Source: Ustulina deusta (lineage: Eukaryota; Ascomycota; Sordariomycetes; Xylariales; Xylariaceae). From it: a stretch of DNA of 64,000 nucleotides. The position numbers and the translations under genes were made by a program. Of the stretch, positions 33,822 to 44,424 are shown piece by piece. The first letter of the stretch is position 1. The number at the start of each line of letters is the position of its first letter. Location of the stretch: NCBI GenBank assembly GCA_023159155.1, contig JAJNNX010000036.1:248001-312000 (forward strand), given 5' to 3'. Under the pieces are notes generated by a model that did no database searches, was not told the origin of the DNA, and saw only the letters and a list, made by a program, of their open reading frames with translations.

Positions 33822-35796
33822 TCAAATCTCGTCATGCCGGATGAACCCTTCCTCAAGCCCCTTGATTTGCAACGCAAGCAGTTTGGAGTAGTACCGACAC
33901 ATCGCGAGATTTCCGCCGTGAAACCAAAATCCTGGGTGGCCACTCCGTTGCCAAATTGTTCTCATTTCTCCTTCATTATTGAACCCCCATACATCGCCAA
34001 CGCGGTCGGCAACCTCATCTCCAAACATGACACGTGTCTGGGTCCGCATATTCTGATACCCCGTGGCGAAAACGATCTCGTCGGCTTCTAGTTCAGTACC
34101 GTCTTGGAACAGAAGTCCGCGTGGCAGCACTTCAGCAATCTCTTGCCCTTGCTTAACTTTAATCTTGCCATCCGCAATGAGCTGAGAAGCCCCAACATCG
34201 ATGTAGTAGCCGCCGCCACGCTGGAAGTATTTGAAAAAGAGACCTGCGCCATCGGGGCCGCGATCCACCTTGAAGCCAGCTCTAGCTAGTCCATCGAGAA
34301 TTTCCTTGTCGCATTCAGCCTGTCGTTCCGCAATCTTGACTTGAATAGCCTTTAGAACGGACGTGGGCAGGCCATGAATCAATATGTCGGCGTCATCAAC
34401 CGGCGGCCCATCTTCTGAAAAAATCCCTTTCAGAGCAATTTCGGTGATGGCCTTGGATGACACGACGTGAGTGCTAGATCGCTGAACAATAGTGATATCA
34501 TAGCCTTTTTCCAAAAAGTCTTGCGCGATGTCATGGGCAGAATTGCAAGAACCGACAACAATGGCTTTCTTGCCCTGGCTGTTCTCTGCAGCCCCGGGGA
34601 ATTCGGACGAGTGGCATAGGCGATCGCCTTTAAAATTTTCGATACCTTTGATCGATGGTTGATTTTTCTTGCCAGAGTGTCCAGTGGCCTGAACAATGTG
34701 GCGAGGGTGGAAGGTCCGAATATCGCTCGTCCCATCTTCGCGCTTTCGATTGAGGATTACGGTCCAGACCTTTTTTGACTCGTCCCATTTTGTGTAGACG
34801 AGTTCTGACCTCGTCCACACGTTCAGTTCGAGAAGAGTGGCATAAGATTCAAAGAACTGAGCCAGCTTATCCTTTGGCGTGAAGATGGGCCAATGTGCAG
34901 GGAAGTTGAGGTACGGCATGTGGTCGTACCAGACTGGATCGTGGAGGACGAGTTGGTGATAGCGTTTTCGCCAGTTGTCGCCCACACGTTCATTCTGATC
35001 GATAACAAGCGTGTCTATGCCCAGCATTTTAAGCCGCGCTGCGACCGTTAATCCAGCTTGGCCGGCACCTGGCAATCGAAGCGTTAGATAATGATGAGAA
35101 TCGAATTCCTTGACTGCATAACCTACCAATGACTAAGACGGCGGGCTCATGGCCAGCGTTGATATCAGCCTCAGCCACTCTTTTCTCGGCCCAGTTCTTT
35201 CTACCGGGCTTACCACCGTGTTCAGCACCCTTGACTCGCCGGTGATGAATTGCCTCCTCGTGACCGCGGAGTTCCTCAAGTCTGGTGTATAAGGTGAATA
35301 TTTTCCATTGCCCTCCTTTCTCGACAAGACGCACGAGGCCAACTCCTGTCCCGAGAACTGTGTCCACATTAATGAAGAACTGGATACCGGAGACGCTCCC
35401 GGATGCATCGACGGGGACAATCTGAGGCTGTTTTGTCACTGTTGTGGCATCGATATCCATAGATTTAAGTCGAAAACCATCCCTGGATTCTGCGCAACGC
35501 TGCAGAAAATCGAGAATGTGAGGAGGTGTCTGAATGGTGCGAAAGACCCATGACAGAGCAAGATGATCACGCCAATAGCCATCTTCGGCAAAAAGATTCC
35601 CGATAGCTGAATAGTCTTTCTTGTCCAGTGCTTTGTTGAAGTTTTCCACCAGATTTGAGGCGACCCTGGACGGATCGAGATCTCCAATGTATTTTGTTGG
35701 AGAGGGGAACTTGGCGACCTTGATGTTAACGGATCCAGGCACACATCGCATATGCGAGGGAACAGGCAGAACAGATTCAACTTCGGCGGTGGCCAT
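33822..35796 (-). CDS. flavin-containing monooxygenase with N-terminal NTF2-like domain
   Basis: Two exons (35796–35127, 35068–33822) give 638 residues. Residues 40–190 form an NTF2/SnoaL-like domain (VENFNKALDKKDYSAIGNLF, GYWRDHLALSW). Next is the FAD motif VLVIGAGQAGLTVAARL (GxGxxG), split by the intron at residue 224. Then come a NADPH-binding segment (KAIVVGSCNSAHDIAQ) and FATGYQ, the FMO-signature motif. This architecture is common in fungal FMO-like proteins of about 640 residues; they oxygenate N, S or carbonyl carbons of small molecules. The third residue of the second Rossmann motif is Cys (GSCNSA), as in many such enzymes. Its start is 232 bases from the cluster of AlcR-type sites shared with the AlcS-like gene, so co-regulation by ethanol or carbon source is possible. 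Confidence 0.88.
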
Positions 35797-36027
35797 AATG
35801 ACGATAACCACAATAATAAGGAAAGGAGGGTAAGCGTTTGATAGTCAAATATCTGATATTCGTGTTAGATGGAATTCTACTGTGTTAAGTAAGTGTCTTC
35901 TTTGCGCCCAATGTATGTGCCCTATTTCATCTACTCTATTCGATCCCGTATCACCTCTGGTTTAAAAGCGCACTTGGAAAGCCCCGGATGATGGTGTTGT
36001 CCCCAACAAAGCCGAGCCGAACTTAGA

Positions 36028-36049
36028 AGCGGAGCGGAGCCGCTCCGCA
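36028..36049. promoter_or_regulatory. cluster of four AlcR-type half-sites
   Basis: Within 22 bases: AGCGG at 36028–36032, AGCGG at 36033–36037, CCGCT at 36040–36044 and CCGCA at 36045–36049. The known AlcR target is 5'-(A/T)GCGG-3' in direct or inverted repeats. The cluster has two direct and two inverted copies, 246 bases before the AlcS-like ATG and 232 bases before the divergent monooxygenase ATG. Confidence 0.7.
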
Positions 36050-36294
36050 GCGCACAATCAAGAGTCGGACCCGATCATCCCCCCTGTCAGGCCGTTTCAT
36101 GCATGTCGGGCCAACGGATTCAATCGGATTGTTTTTTACAGAGGTATATACAGGATTTAGGATTACTCATAAGAAGGCCATAGAATTCCCTAAACACGAT
36201 AGGAACAAGAAACTATGGACCTTGAGACCAAAAGAGAATTATTAGCTGAATAATAGACTGATTTCAAGTTGAATACAAGCCCTTGTCACACACC

Positions 36295-37336
36295 ATGACC
36301 CACAGAGACGACAAAGTCCAGAGTGTGCATCATGACGAGATGCTAGACCGTACGCCAACAGCAGGCGCCATCTCCATCTCTCCTGAACTATTTGAGCAAC
36401 TCTACCTAGCGCCAAAAAATCGTGTTGAGGGGCAGCTCCGTCAGACGTTTGGTAACCCGACACCTCTAGGTCAGTCAGATCAAGCTCTTACATCATGTCT
36501 CCAATTAGAACTAACTAGATTAACAGCTTTGGGAGGGTTCTTATTGTGCACAACGCCTATGTCAATGGTTTTGCTCGAGTGGCAAGGAGCGGGTGGGTTT
36601 GGCGCCGCCGCAAATGTGTAAGGCAAGCTCTTAAGATACCGAGTTTCAGAGCTAAGGTGCTGTTTAAGTGGCTCGTACATCTTCATTGGCGGCCTGCTCC
36701 TCTTTTTTGGTGGGATTGGCGAGTGGATTCTGGGTAACTAAAGACCAAGACCTTTGCCTCTGATTTCGTTATACTTATACTCTTAGGCAATACTTTTCCG
36801 GCCACGGTGTTTTGTATATTTGGCGGCTTTTGGTTCACCTTTGGTGCAACCATCGTCCCTGGGTATGGCGCTTATAGCATTTACTCGACATCCGGAATTG
36901 GTGCAGAAGGCTTGGAAGAGTCGCAGTTTTACGCAACATTTTCCTTCTTCCTAGTAGGGATGACATTGATTTGTGCTGTCTTCACGGTTGCTAGTGTACG
37001 AACCAACGTACTGCTCTTCCTCATCCTACTTCTCCTCGTTCCAACGTGTAAGACATTGCTTTCTTATTCCTCTAAGGAAAATCGAACACAACTGACTTGA
37101 ACTTGGAAACAGTTGGATGTCTCTCGGCCTCTTCCTTCGCCGTCGCTCAGGATCTCCCGACGAAGGCAAAAACACTACAGCACGTTGGCGCTGGTCTCTT
37201 ACTCGCAGTCTCTTTCCTAGGATGGTATGTCTTTACGGCTCTGGTGCTTGCATCTGTCGAGTTCCCGTTCATGTTACCTCTGGGAGATCTGTCAACTGTG
37301 ATCCCCCAATGGAAAGATGAAAGTCGGGAGCGCTGA
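36295..37336 (+). CDS. alcS: AlcS-like membrane protein, GPR1/FUN34/YaaH acetate-transporter family
   Basis: Five exons (36295–36469, 36527–36617, 36669–36733, 36787–37047, 37113–37336), all in phase, give 271 residues. The family signature reads FGNPTPLALGGFLLCTTPMS (NPxPLGL-type motif at the first helix), then GGLLLFFGGIGEWILGNTFP and FWFTFGATIVPGYGAYS; six hydrophobic helices are visible. These proteins carry acetate or succinate across the plasma membrane. In Aspergillus nidulans the AlcS member is an ethanol-regulon gene close to alcR. Here the AlcR-like gene follows in the same orientation 760 bases downstream and four AlcR-type sites lie upstream, so I assign AlcS rather than another paralogue such as AcpA. 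The symbol rests on context and family. Confidence 0.85.
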
Positions 37337-38098
37337 CGAGAGTTACGCCCCAAGAAATAACACGAAGATGTGTCCAGTCAGTGAAGGACCATGATCGACT
37401 GGTTAAGTTGATTTAATCAGAGCATAGAGTATGTTTGAGAAGACGATCGGCTCAAAGGCTGAAAAGGGAATTTGTTGAAAATAACTTGTGTGACGGAAAA
37501 AAACGACGCCGTTAATCCCGTGAGTTGGATTCACGGTATATAAGACACTCCGCGACCATTGGCCTACATGTTCTTATTCTCGTATTCTTGGCATGGATGA
37601 CAGATTACGAATGCTTTTGTCATCTTTAGACCAGAAATCAAGCTCTTGTGGAGTGTGACAATGCATTAACGTCTGCCATTGGGTCCAATTTTCAGCTTCG
37701 CATCCATAGCGTGGGGAAGAGGTGCAGGATTAGTTCGCAGATATTGGGGGATCTAGATTGGAGGTGACAACGTCAGCCCAATCCCCATGGGGAACAAGCA
37801 TACACTCCCCGCATGCCATGACTAGCGCACAGGTCGGTGGGTGGGGTGGGACAGTCGGTGAAATGGAATAGAATGGATCCCTTATCATACACATCCTACT
37901 TCCATTTCATCTCGTCTTTAGGCACCTTGCAAGTTGGTGGCCGTAACCTATGGAGTGGATTCCTAGTTAGATATACCACTACTTGGCTCATTGCGGGCCT
38001 GGGTTACATAACTTTCTAGACTCTTGGGTTGGTCCAAACATATGCCTCCTGTCTAGTTTCAGAGAGATTCCCGCAAACTTTTTTTTAAAAGCTGGACA
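37337..38098. promoter_or_regulatory. intergenic and promoter of the AlcR-like gene
   Basis: Contains TATATAAG at 37537–37544 and a single AlcR-type half-site (CCGCA, 37809–37813), compatible with autoregulation as known for alcR. No gene seen. Confidence 0.45.
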
Positions 38099-40765
38099 AT
38101 GTCCAACCTGAGAGCAAGGCGCCAAAACAATTCATGCGACCAATGCAGGAGAAGCAAGAAAGCTTGCGACGGCTACTGGATTAATAATGGAGAAGGGGTA
38201 GGGTTATCGTTAGGTATGGTACTCCGGTCTAGTAGCGAGAGCCCTCTCTCTAGCATTCGAGCAGCTAATCTTACCTTGTATTTGGGCACAGGTCCCCAGG
38301 ATGGTATTCTACCATGCTCTTATTGCGTCAAGACGGGGAAGCGATGCAGTTTGAACTCGCATTGGGCAGCCCAAAGTGAAAGGTCTCCCTCATCTACCTT
38401 AGACAACCCACGTGGAGAAGGTGGTTTCTCATCTGGAAAGGACGCAGTCGATAACCAAGACGATTACATCTCTACTAATTCACGCGACACATTTGGTTTA
38501 CTACAAACGCCCTCGCCAAACCCCGATGCCTTGGACTGGGGCACGCCTCTTCCTAGCTTGGAGGCAGCTGTATCTACGGATAACAGGTTACCCCCTTTGA
38601 GTGCTGAACCCAGTCTAGAGATGGATTTTCATGCTGGAGTACAGAACTTCATCCTCGGAACATCAGCTGCACCCGCGAATTACTTACCTCAGGGTGAGGA
38701 ATTTACCTTCTCCCAGCCGTTCCTGGACTGTGCTTCACAAACCACAGACTTTGACCACCTCACGACTATTTCAGGGATCTCTCAATCCCATTCCATGCCC
38801 GCTAGCGCCGGTTATTCGACGCAATCTGCGGATCGTAGGAGAAACTCCCCGCGGAAAAATTACCGAGCGCGTCGACGAAGTGACGGTTGGCCTGAACGTC
38901 TTACCACTTCAATTTCTCCTAATTCTTCTAGCCGAGGACCCACGGCGAGGTTTAATAATCATCTAATTACAGAAAGTCTGCTTCGAATATACCATGATGT
39001 GCTAGAGAACAACCTTGCATGTTGGCTGGCTGAGGATATATGTCCGTATAAGATGCAACCGAGAAGGTCTCAATTACGCCCTTGTTTAGATGCAACACTA
39101 CCAATGAGAGGAGATACACCAGCTGCTCCTGAATGGAGCCCAGTGCGGTCAAATTCAATGTACCGTCGCGTCAAGCTTCTTGATCGAGTAGCTCAATCGA
39201 CAGGGTTGATCGAACTTACCTACGCCGAAAATCAGGCGGCATCCAAGGCGCTCAATTTGGTGGTAATGGCGTTTGCTACACAATGGGCCCAGGGCCGGCG
39301 GCGGAAAGAGAAGATGTTCTCAACCTCTCTAGACACTCTCAGCCCGGCCGAGTCAGGAGACACGACCGATAGCTTTGTAGATGAATTCGAACAAACTCTT
39401 CAAAATTCACTTTGGGAGCAAGCAAAGAAGGCGCTTCAAGATGTGGCGAGTTTGGAATCGTACCGAGTCGTCTACGCTGAGCTGATATTTGGCCTAATTC
39501 AGCGGCCATGGGCAACCAGCGACTGTCCTGGGACTAGCATCTCCAGACCTTCTAACAATAGTAGCTTCAACGACATGAAAACTTCGTTACCTCAGATCAT
39601 GGAAATCATATCCCAGGATGGACCGCCAGTGTATACGGAGAGAGCAGGTCGGAAAATGCAAGCTCTCAAATACCACTTTGAAGCAAACGAGGCGGGGTTT
39701 CTTAGATCAAACCGTGCTAATTCCTCGCAACAACAAGAAAATCCTGCTTCAAAGATGACTCCCGAAGAGAGAGGTACTATTGGCCTATTGTACTGGCTTG
39801 CAGTCATGTTCGACACTGTCTCCTCGTCAATGAACGAGCGGCCGGTTGTTGTAGCCGACGAAGACTGCCAGCATGACGGCACCTATAGCTCAGCCGCTAC
39901 GATAGACCGACCACCCGACTATCGCTGGAACCTTGAGCTCTTCGCACAAGACAACCCAACAAACCCTTCCACGCTATCTTGGCCGTGCCCCCACGATTCG
40001 GCCGTCAAAGCCGTTACTAGATCAGCAGCAGTCAAAGTGTTGCTTTTCCGATATGTTTCGTACCTTCAGAATACCTTGAGGAAGCAAGCACGAGGTCGCA
40101 TAATCGAGGACATCATCCACGACGCGATACAGATATACAGATACTGGAATTTAACGCACGGGGCATTTTTCCGATCCTTGATCAAGAACTACGACTCGGT
40201 CGCAGCACGGATCAAGAGCTGGTTTCCATGCATCCATATCCCCTGGCACCTGGGAGCCCTCATGCTTGCGGACCTGATCGAGTTCGTCGATCGAAATGGG
40301 CTTGGGCTTGAAGAGGCGAGCCTGAACCGTCTGACTGTTAACCTGGCAGCGAGAATCAGAAAATCAAGCGCCGTGGAATTGTCGGATCTTGCACGAGTGA
40401 CCACGCCTCGGGAAATCGGCAACATGTCGACAGAACAGCTGCCCGGGTATCATTTTGCCGTCAGTGAAGGATCCATCTTGACGGAGCCGTGGACTGTGCT
40501 GCTAATCAGAGCATTCACCAAGGCGTCTGTCTTTCACTTGGGCGTGGCAGAGGACCTACGGCGGCAGGAGTGGGCCATCCTGGGCCAGGAGAGCGAGGAA
40601 TACAAGGAGAGTCTAACGCGCTGCGACAACTGCATCAAGGCACTTTGGTTTTTGGGTAGGAAATCGGAGATGGCGAGAAGCCTCAGCAAGATCTTAGCTG
40701 GGGTGTTACGGAGACAGGAAGAAGAGCATATTTCCCAGCAGGCATTCAGCCAGCATTATGCCTGA
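38099..40765 (+). CDS. alcR: AlcR-like Zn2Cys6 transcription factor
   Basis: The zinc cluster at the N-terminus reads RARRQNNSCDQCRRSKKACDG, later PCSYCVKTGKRCSLN. A 78-base in-frame intron (38214–38291, donor GTATGG, acceptor GGGCACAG) probably lies inside it; with it spliced the protein has 862 residues, against 888 unspliced. Even then 23 residues separate Cys3 and Cys4, an asymmetric spacing unlike normal Zn2Cys6 proteins but like AlcR of aspergilli (16 residues). The basic RRQNxSCDxCR start is also AlcR-like. A basic stretch (RRRNSPRKNYRARRRS, about residue 240) could be an NLS. The C-terminal region (YRWNLELFAQDNP, YWNLTHGAFFRSL, CIHIPWHLGALMLADLIEF) has the conserved hydrophobic activation or regulatory region. 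AlcR activates ethanol-catabolism genes, and the AlcS-like gene is adjacent. Confidence 0.82.
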   Translation: MSNLRARRQNNSCDQCRRSKKACDGYWINNGEGVGLSLGMVLRSSSESPLSSIRAANLTLYLGTGPQDGILPCSYCVKTGKRCSLNSHWAAQSERSPSSTLDNPRGEGGFSSGKDAVDNQDDYISTNSRDTFGLLQTPSPNPDALDWGTPLPSLEAAVSTDNRLPPLSAEPSLEMDFHAGVQNFILGTSAAPANYLPQGEEFTFSQPFLDCASQTTDFDHLTTISGISQSHSMPASAGYSTQSADRRRNSPRKNYRARRRSDGWPERLTTSISPNSSSRGPTARFNNHLITESLLRIYHDVLENNLACWLAEDICPYKMQPRRSQLRPCLDATLPMRGDTPAAPEWSPVRSNSMYRRVKLLDRVAQSTGLIELTYAENQAASKALNLVVMAFATQWAQGRRRKEKMFSTSLDTLSPAESGDTTDSFVDEFEQTLQNSLWEQAKKALQDVASLESYRVVYAELIFGLIQRPWATSDCPGTSISRPSNNSSFNDMKTSLPQIMEIISQDGPPVYTERAGRKMQALKYHFEANEAGFLRSNRANSSQQQENPASKMTPEERGTIGLLYWLAVMFDTVSSSMNERPVVVADEDCQHDGTYSSAATIDRPPDYRWNLELFAQDNPTNPSTLSWPCPHDSAVKAVTRSAAVKVLLFRYVSYLQNTLRKQARGRIIEDIIHDAIQIYRYWNLTHGAFFRSLIKNYDSVAARIKSWFPCIHIPWHLGALMLADLIEFVDRNGLGLEEASLNRLTVNLAARIRKSSAVELSDLARVTTPREIGNMSTEQLPGYHFAVSEGSILTEPWTVLLIRAFTKASVFHLGVAEDLRRQEWAILGQESEEYKESLTRCDNCIKALWFLGRKSEMARSLSKILAGVLRRQEEEHISQQAFSQHYA

Positions 40766-41380
40766 GTATGATTCTGTCATTATCTGCGAGACAAAAGTTA
40801 CATTATTTTCTCGGGCGGACCTAGTATCTTGGATCATCACCCAATGTTTATGCGTCTTGTACGATATAATATCTTGCATTTGTGTTATCAAAAGGGGCGT
40901 TGATGCCGGATGAAGTTTCAGAGGAAACCTAGTTTTGGGGAGTACAAAAAATGTCTTTCCACCATCCAGTGAAAATACACGTCTGCCGTGAGTAAGGTCT
41001 GCTCGATTGCTGGTCGGGAGGCTTTAAATGATATCACTTGGACCAAGTTGGACGATACTGAGACCCAATCCATCCGACCAATGTCCAATGTATTAAACGC
41101 CAAGACTCAGAGGGTGAGTCTTGTTCACAGGCTTGGCTAGACTCCAGCCCCCAACTGACCTCCCTAAGAGGCGCTAGTGGCTATTAATGTCCAAAATCGC
41201 ATCGTTCTCATCAAGCTAGTTGAACTAGATTTGCGAAATCCGAAAGCAGTCGATGTGAAGGAAGCTGGTCCTTGCTCGTGAGATGGCTCTTTCCTTGATT
41301 GAACACCATCAATGAAGCTGGTCTCTCGCGTCATTGTTGAGTTCGTGCTAGCTAGAGAAGGAGGAATATCAATGGTCGGC
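40766..41380. other. intergenic between convergent genes
   Basis: 3' UTR regions; no gene or notable element seen. Confidence 0.5.
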
Positions 41381-43932
41381 TCAGATGAGTTTGTATAGTG
41401 CAGCCTCCCCCATTGACAAGGGACAAAAGTTGTCATCCGTGATCGAGGATGCTGTCGCACCATGGCTTTTTTGCTCATAGGTGCAAGGTTTACTCATTCT
41501 CGCCTCTGTTCGGGGCTCTTCTTGCTCCAAATCCCCATATGCGATCTCTTCCAGACGAGAGAGGAATTCGGCGTCTGTTTCCATCATCGCATCACTTTCC
41601 TTTTCACCAATCGGTGATGTCATGCCATCGCTCTCAACCCACACTTCCTTCACCCAGCTTTTCAGCTCTTCTAATGGCGGCCAGTTACCAGGGTCTCTTC
41701 CAGAGGCTACAACGACGGCGGGATTCCCCTTCGGCCGCGACGGCCTCGCCCCGAAATGTGCCCGGCGCAAGTGAGCGACAGCATTATAATATGCACCGTA
41801 TTTCTTCCCTGCCTTACAAGCCGTACACTTCTCTAAAGAGTGAAGTATAGGGGTCTTGACTTTTAATCCGTTGGTACTAGGGTGCACACAAATGAATTTC
41901 TGTAGCGTCCGTTGGTGTTTGGCATGTTTGTGTCGTTGGAGCTCATGCAGACCACGAAAGCCTTCGGGACGTTCGTTGCACTGGTCGCAATACATTTTTT
42001 GCTGCTTCGGTCGCACATACTTCCCCTTTTCAATCTTTGGGTCGACGTGGACTGGTGAGTCCTCCGTTGTTGAGTGCTGGGAGGAAACTTTCGGCGTGCA
42101 TACGTTGGGCCGTAGTTGAAAATCTGTGACGTATCCGGAGTCAAAAGTTTGATCGGAAAATGAGCTACAGATATCAAAATCCTCCCGTTCTTCTGTTGTC
42201 GATAACACTGCGCCATCCATCTGAAACTTGAAGGAGTCTAGTATCGGCGACTCTTCCATATGTTCTATTATGGCTGGGCCGCTAATAGACCGCCGTCGCT
42301 CAAGGCGCTGAAGTGGCCCTTTCCTCATCCGCTGATTATTAGTAGCATCCAACTTCTCTAATGGCCCGGAGTAGTGTTCGATTTGCACCCGTGACCCCCA
42401 TGTGTCAGTTGGCTTTTCAAATTCTTGAGGTAGGCCAACATAATCAGCACGGAGATGTGCTTGAATGTCTCGCAGTGTATTGTCAAAGGGCATGACATAG
42501 GCTTCCCCAAACATGTCCATAGATACGACGTGGCCATACACTTCGCCCGTTGTCTCGTGGATAACCCAAGACCCTGAGTCTCCCGGTTTCAAAGCTGCAA
42601 GCATGTTAGCTTTCAGAAAGGTTCTTAGAGACCGATTAGATGAGGAGTTAAAAGCTTACAGAATCCATCGTCTAGCACGACGTCATGGGTCTCGATAAAT
42701 TTGTGGCCTGGAGCTATCAGGAGACTGGATGTACTTGAGGTAAGGGTTCCCCTCTGATTCCCTCTCGAAGTTGGAATGATCACGTTGACCGGTGATTGAA
42801 TACGGGTTGATGCGGGTGACTTGAAAGCTAACACCGTAGAACAGGCTTGCTTATCGGTTGTGGAAGGGCACGGAATACGTATGAGATTTGAGAAACCCTG
42901 GTCGGGATGCAGCTCAATAAGGGCCCAGTCGTGGTTCGTTGATGAAGACCTCGACTGAAATGAGTGCTCCGTGATATTACCTATGTGTGATACCGGCTCT
43001 GAAGGAGCCCAGCTTGCCCCATCGTTGTGAGCCCCTAGGAACACCTCGGACTGGTCGTCGTCAGAGGAATCGGTGGATTCATCACTGTCGTAGGGAGAGT
43101 CTGAATCGCTTTCTCCGTCACTCCAACAGGAAGGCGATGGATGATTCGAATTGTGAACCAACCGAATCAAAGCATGGCCGGCGGTCAGACCGTATAGAAC
43201 CCTACGGCCTTCTTTCACAACAGTAATTACGCCTCCGAGTGTTGCCGTGCTTGACCCGTGAGCGCCTTTGATCCTGATCATAGCACCACAAGAGGCTTTT
43301 CGAAGGGTTGTAGCGTACACCTTGAGTTCCTGTGTTGCGAGCTGCCGAAGCCCAGTAGTGATGTGAATAGTAATGTCATCTCCGATCACTTCTTTGACGT
43401 GGCTCTGAGCGAAGAATTTTCGCATCCTCTTCATATTGCGCTTGTCACATTGTATCACAAGATAGAGGCTATCGTCGTGGTCTGCGTACTTCAATTTCAT
43501 CGACGCACCTTTCGTTGGCCTCTGTTTTGCAGACATGGTATGGAGAAGGGGTTCAGTAAACAGTGCTCGTATGTCAATCAGACGGTTTAGGAATTGCTGT
43601 GGTACTGGTTTTCGAGAGAAGGTTAGAGTTGCTCTGGTTGGCTCGGTTGCATCGCGGTCGAAAGACGTAGTTCCATAACCTGAATCAGTTTCGCTCTGAC
43701 TGGATGCGCCCGTAACTTCAACTTCAGTTTCCAGATCACTTAGATCGTCCGTGGTAGTAACTGCCGCTGTTTCCGCTGTTCGAGGCATATGATAGAGCTT
43801 CCCCCCTTTTCTGATTGTTTCAAGCTTGGCCCGGATGCCCAACAGCCCTTCCAGAGGGGGCCCGGGCAAATTATTACGAAAGAATGTGGCGACGGAAGAT
43901 GGCTCCGAAAATCTAGCTTTGGCCTCGGTCAT
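41381..43932 (-). CDS. trypsin-like peptidase domain fused to C2H2-type fingers
   Basis: Two exons (43932–42660, 42594–41381) give about 828 residues, starting at the ATG at 43932. The middle has a serine-protease-like fold: GLTAGHAL (His), NHDWALIEL (Asp) and LKPGDSGSWV (Ser), in order. So the full catalytic triad is kept, with the intron just before the Ser block. An acidic Ser/Asp insert (DSDSPYDSDESTDSSDDD) sits between His and Asp. The last third has Cys/His pairs as in YCDQCNERPEGFRGLHELQRH and CTACKAGKKYGAYYNAVAH followed by LRRAHFGARPSRPKG, which resembles the fungal domain found in zinc-finger proteins (DUF7896-like). Function unknown. The combination of a protease fold with nucleic-acid-type fingers is seen in fungal hypotheticals near heterokaryon or defence genes. 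Confidence 0.78.
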
Positions 43933-44424
43933 TGTCAAGATCGTGGATATTAGGTATTACAACGCAAAACTCGAGGATTTGTTGAAATACTGTTTTGCCG
44001 AAAGGTTACCGGTTCAAGTCCATGTATCGGCAGTAGTTAGGGCGTAGGAAAGATGTTCCACCTGCACGCACGAAGTCGCGAGAAGAGCTGGAGGGGGTGT
44101 TAAAATAGTTGGCGCAGGTGAAATGCTTTTCGAAGACAACACAGCTTGAAAGCGCTCATCACTATCCCTCCCTCTCATCGCCCCATGCCAAGATTTGGGG
44201 CAATGGGCGCAGCATCTGGTGTCGCTTCTCGAAGCCCTATTCCGTTAGACGTGCCCACTAGGCAGAATGTGAGGCATACTGAGGGATGTCAGCTGAGTCC
44301 AGCTAAGCCACAACACTCGCACGCCAATCGCGCGGTTATTAAAAGCCCCCACATTTGACGAGTTGGTTGATTTCATGTCCGCATCAAATGTGCCGAACCG
44401 TGATATCTATCGATATGCAAACTC
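43933..44424. other. bidirectional promoter region
   Basis: 491 bases between divergent start codons; no specific element recognised. Confidence 0.5.
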
